Part shown: one piece after another, positions 59,867 through 64,000 of the stretch
Layout: each line of letters opens with the position of its first letter
Position numbering within the stretch: the first letter of the stretch is position 1
Assembly: GCF_038396845.1 (NCBI RefSeq)
Contig: NZ_CP151587.1
Location: forward strand, 372,001-436,000
Direction of reading: 5' to 3'
DNA: 64,000 nt
Source: Gymnodinialimonas sp. 57CJ19
Lineage (GTDB): Bacteria > Pseudomonadota > Alphaproteobacteria > Rhodobacterales > Rhodobacteraceae
The notes under the pieces: model-generated
What the model was told of the DNA's origin: nothing
The model's database searches: none
What the model saw: only the letters and a program-made list of their open reading frames with translations
Program-made: the position numbers and the translations under genes

Positions 59867-60910
59867 ATGGACCGAGATATTGGCCTGACACAGACTGGCG
59901 ACAAGCCGACGCTGCGCTCTTTGGCCGAGGCCACTGGCTTCTCTGTGGCGACGATTTCCCGGGCTTTGGCGGACGATCCGCGAATCGCTGCAAAAACCCG
60001 GGCCACTGTTGCACAGGCGGCGGCTGATGCGGGTTACGTGCCCGATCGTGCGGCGCGCCGCCTGCGTACCGGGCGCACCCAGGTCGTGACATTGCTGCTG
60101 AACACCGAGCACGAGTTTCTTGGCTTCTCCCATGAATTTCTGGCCGGCATGACCGAAGCGTTGCGCGGCACCGGTTATTCCGTGAACGTCGTGCCTGACC
60201 AAGTGGGCGAGGACCGCCTGGCCCCGGTTCGCAACATCCTGCGCAACCAGCTTGCCGATGGCATCTTGTTCACCCGGACCGAGGCGTTTGACCCCCGCGT
60301 GCGATTGCTGATGGAGGCCAATTTCCCCTTCGTCAGCCATGGCCGTACCGAGTTCACGACGCCCCACCCCTATGTGGATTTCGACAACGAGGCTTTCGCC
60401 CGCACTGCCGTTGAAAGACTGGTCGCCAAGGGCCGCACCCGCCTGTCGATGATCCTGCCGGAGGACCGATTCACCTTCACCCAACACCTGCGCTACGGCT
60501 TTCTGAGTGCCGTGCGCGAGGCGGGCGTTGATTATGAGATCATGGAAGGTGTGACCCTTGATAGCTCGTCCGAGGACATTGTGCGGGCCACCCGCGAAAG
60601 CCGTTTGTCCGCCACACCGCCCGATGGCTACGTGTGCGTGGGCGAGGTGACGGCCCTTGTGACCCTGTCGGCCCTGTATGACAGCGGCGCGGTTTTGGGG
60701 CGCGATGCGGATATTTTTGCCAAACGCGCCTCTCCGATCTTCGACAACATCCGCCCGCGCATCGATTCCGTCTTTGAGGACCTGCGCATGACCGGCCACA
60801 AAATGTCCGAGATGCTTCTGCACCGCATGGCGGGCAACCCGCCGGACGGGCTGACGCACCTGCTGATGCCCGAGTTCGAGCAATCGGGTCACCCCGCGAC
60901 CCAAGGTTGA
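59867..60910 (+). CDS. LacI-family transcriptional regulator (divergent)
   Basis: 347 residues from ATG 59867; upstream ATGs at 59834 or 59780 are possible. HTH: TLRSLAEATGFSVATISRALADDPRIAAKTRATV with hinge YVPDRAARRLRTGRTQ. Effector domain: VVTLLLNTEHEFLGFSHEFLAGMTEAL, YVCVGEVTALVTLSALYDSG. Reads away from the ABC operon and almost surely regulates it; convergent overlap of 22 nt with aldehyde dehydrogenase. DNA sites proposed at 59678 and 59805. Confidence 0.93.
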   Translation: MDRDIGLTQTGDKPTLRSLAEATGFSVATISRALADDPRIAAKTRATVAQAAADAGYVPDRAARRLRTGRTQVVTLLLNTEHEFLGFSHEFLAGMTEALRGTGYSVNVVPDQVGEDRLAPVRNILRNQLADGILFTRTEAFDPRVRLLMEANFPFVSHGRTEFTTPHPYVDFDNEAFARTAVERLVAKGRTRLSMILPEDRFTFTQHLRYGFLSAVREAGVDYEIMEGVTLDSSSEDIVRATRESRLSATPPDGYVCVGEVTALVTLSALYDSGAVLGRDADIFAKRASPIFDNIRPRIDSVFEDLRMTGHKMSEMLLHRMAGNPPDGLTHLLMPEFEQSGHPATQG

Positions 60911-62409
60911 CGGGTGTCCCCGATGCGCATTTGCACGGTTTTGACCTCCAGGAATTCTTCCAGGCCATAGCGCCCCAGCTCTCGGCCTTGGCCGCTTTCC
61001 TTCACGCCACCGAAGGGCATTTCCGGGAAGCCGTCCATCCAGGTGTTGGTCCAGACCGTCCCCGCCTGCACCCGTCTGGCGAAAGAAAGACAGGTGGACA
61101 TATCCTTGGACCACACGCCCGCAGACAAGCCATAAGCGGCGTCATTGCAAAGGCTTAGGGCCTCATCGAGGGTTGTGAAGGTCAGCACGGCAAGGACCGG
61201 GCCAAAGACCTCATCCCGCGCGATGGGCATATCGGGGCGCAGGTTGGTGACCACCGTGGGCTGGTAGAACTGCGGGCCGACGCCGTCCACATCCAACGCC
61301 GCGCCGCCAATGGCGAGGGTCGCGCCCTCGGCCACGGCACCCTGCACATAGCCGTCGATCTTTGCCATATGCTCGGGCGAGATGATCGCGCCGACCTGCG
61401 TCGCGGGGTCCAGCGGATCGCCGAAGGGCACCTTGCGCGACAGGGCGACGACCTTGGCGGTGAGTTCCTCGGCCACGTCCTCATGGACGATGATGCGAGA
61501 GCCGGAGTTGCAGCATTCGCCCGCGTTGAAATAGACGCCGAAGGTGATGGCGTCGGCGGCTTGATCCAGATCCGCATCGGGGAAGATCACCTGCGGGTTC
61601 TTGCCGCCCAGTTCCAGCGAGACCTTCTTGAGCGTCCCGCTTGCCGCCGCCGAAATGCGCTTGCCGACCCCGGTGGAGCCGGTGAAGGAGACCATATCGA
61701 CGCGGGCGTCGGTCGACAGGACCTCGCCCACCGGATCGCCGTAACCCAGCACGATGTTCGCCACACCGGCGGGCAGGCCCGCCTCGATCAGAAACTCGCC
61801 CAGAATGCAGGTGGTGGAGGGGGTGAGTTCCGAGGGTTTGATGACCGCCGTGCAGCCCGCGGCCAAGGCAAAGGGCAGCTTTTGCGAGACGATCAGGAAG
61901 GGGAAGTTCCAAGGGGTAATCATCGAGACGACGCCGATGGGTTCCTTGAGCACAACGCCAAGCATGTCCGGGCCGAGGGCGTTGTGGCTGTCGCCATGCA
62001 CCATCCGCGCGAGGCTGGCGGCATAGCGCCAAAGGTCCGCCGCGCCGCCGATTTCGGCTTTGGCCTGGCTGATCGGCTTGCCAGATTCCAAGGTCTCCAA
62101 CAGGGCGATGCGGTCCAGGTCCCGCTCGATCAGATCGGCGACCTTTAACAGGATCGCCGCGCGCGACGCCCCGCTGGAGAACGCCCAATCGCCGGCATCA
62201 AACGTGGCCCGCGCCGCTGCTATCGCGGCTTCGGCCTCGGGCACCCCGCCCTTGGCGGCGGTGCTGACATGGGTGCCATGGGCCGGAGAGTGCCGTTCCG
62301 ACACGGCCCCATCGGCGCTGTCGCGCCACTGACCGTCAATCAGATGCCGCCCCACGAAGGGTGCAGGCATCGTGGCCCCGGCAGAGGGGATAATCGTCAT
62401 CTTTGTCAT
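60889..62409 (-). CDS. Aldehyde dehydrogenase family protein
   Basis: 506 residues. Conserved: TPWNFPFLIVSQKLPFALAAGCTAVIKPSE, FTGSTGVGKRI, catalytic Glu in VSLELGGKNPQVIF, catalytic Cys in NAGECCNSGSRI and EVFGPVLAVLTF. NAD(P)-dependent oxidation of an aldehyde to acid. Sequence resembles the betaine/gamma-aminobutyraldehyde branch. 3 nt behind the enoyl-CoA hydratase gene, so part of a catabolic run with the CoA transferase. Confidence 0.94.
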   Translation of the reverse strand: MTKMTIIPSAGATMPAPFVGRHLIDGQWRDSADGAVSERHSPAHGTHVSTAAKGGVPEAEAAIAAARATFDAGDWAFSSGASRAAILLKVADLIERDLDRIALLETLESGKPISQAKAEIGGAADLWRYAASLARMVHGDSHNALGPDMLGVVLKEPIGVVSMITPWNFPFLIVSQKLPFALAAGCTAVIKPSELTPSTTCILGEFLIEAGLPAGVANIVLGYGDPVGEVLSTDARVDMVSFTGSTGVGKRISAAASGTLKKVSLELGGKNPQVIFPDADLDQAADAITFGVYFNAGECCNSGSRIIVHEDVAEELTAKVVALSRKVPFGDPLDPATQVGAIISPEHMAKIDGYVQGAVAEGATLAIGGAALDVDGVGPQFYQPTVVTNLRPDMPIARDEVFGPVLAVLTFTTLDEALSLCNDAAYGLSAGVWSKDMSTCLSFARRVQAGTVWTNTWMDGFPEMPFGGVKESGQGRELGRYGLEEFLEVKTVQMRIGDTRQPWVAG

Positions 62410-62412
62410 GGG

Positions 62413-63177
62413 TCAGGTCCCTCGGAAATCAGGTGAGCGTTTCTCGGCGAAGGCGGCGACGCCTTCGTCCCTATCGTCGGTCGCGCCGACCATGCCGCCG
62501 CCCAACGCCTCGATCATCGCGCCTCGGTCTTCGCCGACAGCCGCGTGGATCTGGTACTTTGCAACCTCGTGGGCACGCGGAGAGGCCGAGATCGCGCCTT
62601 TGGCGATGGCAAGAGCCGTCGCAAGCGGCGTATCGGAGACTTCCGCAAAGCCAAGGGCCTCTGCCTTGGCGGCGCTTACCCGGCGGCCGAACAGCGCCAT
62701 GTCCTTCACCACAGGTTCGGGCAGCAACCGCAACAGGCGCGTGCAGCCGCCCCAACCGGGCACGATGCCCACCTGCGCTTCGGGCAAGCCAAGGGTCACG
62801 CCTGGGCCCATTACCCTAAGGTCAGCGCAGGCGGCCAATTCCAACCCACCGCCGAAGGCATGGCCTTCCAGCACAGCGATTGTTGGCATGGACAGACGTG
62901 CCAAGCGGTCAAAAATGCGGTGGCCTTCGCGCACCCAAAGGCGGGCAAACTGTGTGGGCGTAAGCGCCCCCCAAGCCGCGATGTCGGCCCCGGCGCAGAA
63001 GGCACGGTCGCCCTTGGCGGTAATCAGAACGCAGCGCACCAGCGGCGAGGTTTCAAGGGTCGCGCAGGCGGCGTCCAGCTCTTGCAGCATCGCGCCGGTA
63101 AACGCGTTCAACTTGGCCGGGTTGTCCAGCGTGATCCGGGCGATGGCCCCGTCGATGGAAAGATGTACTGCGCTCAT
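62413..63177 (-). CDS. Enoyl-CoA hydratase/isomerase family protein
   Basis: 254 residues. Crotonase fold: VHLSIDGAIARITLDNPAKLNAFTGAML, CAGADIAAWG (oxyanion hole region), AVLEGHAFGGGLELAACADLRV, LPEAQVGIVPGWGGCTRLLRL. Usually hydrates or isomerises enoyl-CoA. Stop is 3 nt before the aldehyde dehydrogenase, and its ATG overlaps the CoA-transferase end. Confidence 0.92.
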   Translation of the reverse strand: MSAVHLSIDGAIARITLDNPAKLNAFTGAMLQELDAACATLETSPLVRCVLITAKGDRAFCAGADIAAWGALTPTQFARLWVREGHRIFDRLARLSMPTIAVLEGHAFGGGLELAACADLRVMGPGVTLGLPEAQVGIVPGWGGCTRLLRLLPEPVVKDMALFGRRVSAAKAEALGFAEVSDTPLATALAIAKGAISASPRAHEVAKYQIHAAVGEDRGAMIEALGGGMVGATDDRDEGVAAFAEKRSPDFRGT

Positions 63178-64000
63178 AATGCGATCCCCATTGGTGCGTC
63201 TTGCAGCAACGATAGCGGCAAGGTTTTCGCGTCGTCCGCGATGCTGACGCGGCCTTGGCTGGCGGCGATGATATCGCGGTCCGGGTCGATGCCGGGCATG
63301 ATCTCGGTCGCGATCAGGCCGCTGTCACCCAGAACCATGACGCACCGCTCGGTGATATAAAGCACTTCTGCCCCCCGCGCCCGGGCCCGGCGGCCCGCGA
63401 AGGTCACATGCTCCACCGCGTCCACCATCTTGGTGAACTTGCCGGGCTTGGAGACATGCAGGCCAGTGTCGGTGATATCGAGCTGAGCGCCCGCCTCGAA
63501 ATAGCCGCTGAACACGATCTTTCGGGCGTTGGCGGTGATGTCCACGAAGCCGCCGCACCCCGCTGTGAGGTAAGGCTTTTTCCCAAGCTTGGAGACGTTG
63601 ACGTTGCCGTCCACGTCCACCTCCATGAACGACAGGAAGGACACGTCAAACCCGCCGCCTTGGAAGTAGCTGAATTGCTGAGGGGACGGCACGAAGGCAT
63701 CGGCGTTCGAGGCGCAGCCGAACGCGAACCCGGTCAGGGGCATCCCGCCGACGGCGCCTTGTTCGATGGCCCAAGTGACGGCGTCATGGGCACCTTCTTC
63801 TAGCAGAACACGGGGCACCATGGCCGATATGCCGAAGCCGAGGTTGGCGGTCATGCCGCGCTTCAGCTCCATCGCGGCGCGGCGGGCGATGATCTTCTCG
63901 ACACCGTGCTCGGCCAAGGCAAAGCTGTCCCACGGGCGCATCACCTCTCCGCTGATCGCGGGATCATAGGGGGTTTCCGTTGTCTGTTTCTGATCGGCGT
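63174..64000 (-). CDS. Acyl-CoA:acetate/3-ketoacid CoA-transferase, fused type, C-terminal part (5' end outside window)
   Basis: The frame is open to the window edge and reads TTETPYDPAISGEVMRPWDS before the stretch EKIIARRAAMELKRGMTANLGFGISAMVPRVL, so it is truncated by the window and is the beta half of a fused alpha-beta CoA transferase. Conserved: SNADAFVPSPQQFSYFQGGGFDVSFLSFMEVDVDGNVNVS, GCGGFVDITANARKIVFSG, SYIADDAKTLPL-like SIADDAKTLPLSLL. Catalytic Glu likely in FMEVDVDGN. Feeds CoA to the neighbouring hydratase substrate. A start codon at 63944 seen in isolation is not the real one. Confidence 0.9.
   Translation of the reverse strand, partial: ADQKQTTETPYDPAISGEVMRPWDSFALAEHGVEKIIARRAAMELKRGMTANLGFGISAMVPRVLLEEGAHDAVTWAIEQGAVGGMPLTGFAFGCASNADAFVPSPQQFSYFQGGGFDVSFLSFMEVDVDGNVNVSKLGKKPYLTAGCGGFVDITANARKIVFSGYFEAGAQLDITDTGLHVSKPGKFTKMVDAVEHVTFAGRRARARGAEVLYITERCVMVLGDSGLIATEIMPGIDPDRDIIAASQGRVSIADDAKTLPLSLLQDAPMGIAL

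Noticed and set aside
63174..63944. Complete 256-residue CoA-transferase subunit starting at 63944
   Set aside because: The frame stays open to the window end and upstream residues match the fused alpha-beta form, so the apparent start is internal.

Overview
The window is about 64 kb of GC-rich chromosomal DNA from an alphaproteobacterium, almost certainly a Rhodobacterales (Roseobacter-type Rhodobacteraceae) strain. Reasons: the order dnaX-ybaB-recR, the order uvrC-pgsA-moaD-moaE, a DUF1013/TrcR cell-cycle regulator, COQ9, a plant-type GshA, a 47-residue aa3-type cytochrome oxidase subunit IV, a TTAA-N7-TTAAC (CtrA-type) site, and many genes joined by ATGA or TGATG overlaps. I see no tRNA, rRNA, CRISPR array, prophage, transposase or integrase. 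The window starts inside dnaX and ends inside a CoA-transferase gene.

Layout. 1-12 kb: DNA maintenance (dnaX end, ybaB, recR), RNase T2, TrcR, two small unknowns, an SDR, an RsmC-like methyltransferase, clpS, a HAD phosphatase, an MFS carrier, a CDP-alcohol phosphatidyltransferase, a quinone oxidoreductase, COQ9 and rpsU. 12-24 kb: a lipoprotein with the tiny oxidase subunit IV, an acyl-CoA dehydrogenase/small protein/MBL-hydrolase operon, Sua5, YqgE, a DsbD-alpha-like periplasmic protein, an RND efflux pair and moaB. 24-31 kb: a family-4-like uracil-DNA glycosylase, an SRPBCC protein, a pyrB-orfX-pyrC'-plsY operon and two DUF805 proteins. 30-46 kb: gshA, rsmE with two overlapping unknowns, ubiA, an OmpA/BON protein, moaE-moaD-pgsA, uvrC, a FolM-like SDR, a Ca2+/Na+ exchanger, an S49 peptidase and a FAH-family enzyme, then a ribokinase-like kinase.

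46.7-59.6 kb is the main accessory block: one long minus-strand catabolic operon in the order substrate-binding protein, two permeases, ATPase, GMC oxidoreductase, SDR, second GMC oxidoreductase, DUF993 aldolase-like protein, LacI regulator, glycerate 2-kinase, Dabb protein, and perhaps a glycosyltransferase-like gene. A second LacI gene is divergent from it. The logic suggests uptake of a carbohydrate or polyol, periplasm-independent oxidation, cleavage, and entry into lower glycolysis through glycerate. The substrate cannot be read from sequence. 60.9-64 kb is a separate minus-strand group: aldehyde dehydrogenase, enoyl-CoA hydratase and a fused CoA transferase.

The most unusual signals are not coding. 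Two perfect 20-nt palindromes sit between the permease and ATPase genes and differ only by compensated changes. A symmetric pair of AAACGTTACAA sites lies between the divergent LacI and binding-protein genes. A dispersed repeat family (two subtypes, five copies) occurs only between convergent genes. A CtrA-type site and another perfect 20-nt palindrome precede pgsA. The pyrC-like gene has lost key catalytic residues of dihydroorotase. No element here is demonstrably a wholly new system; the catabolic operon with its palindromes is the best candidate.
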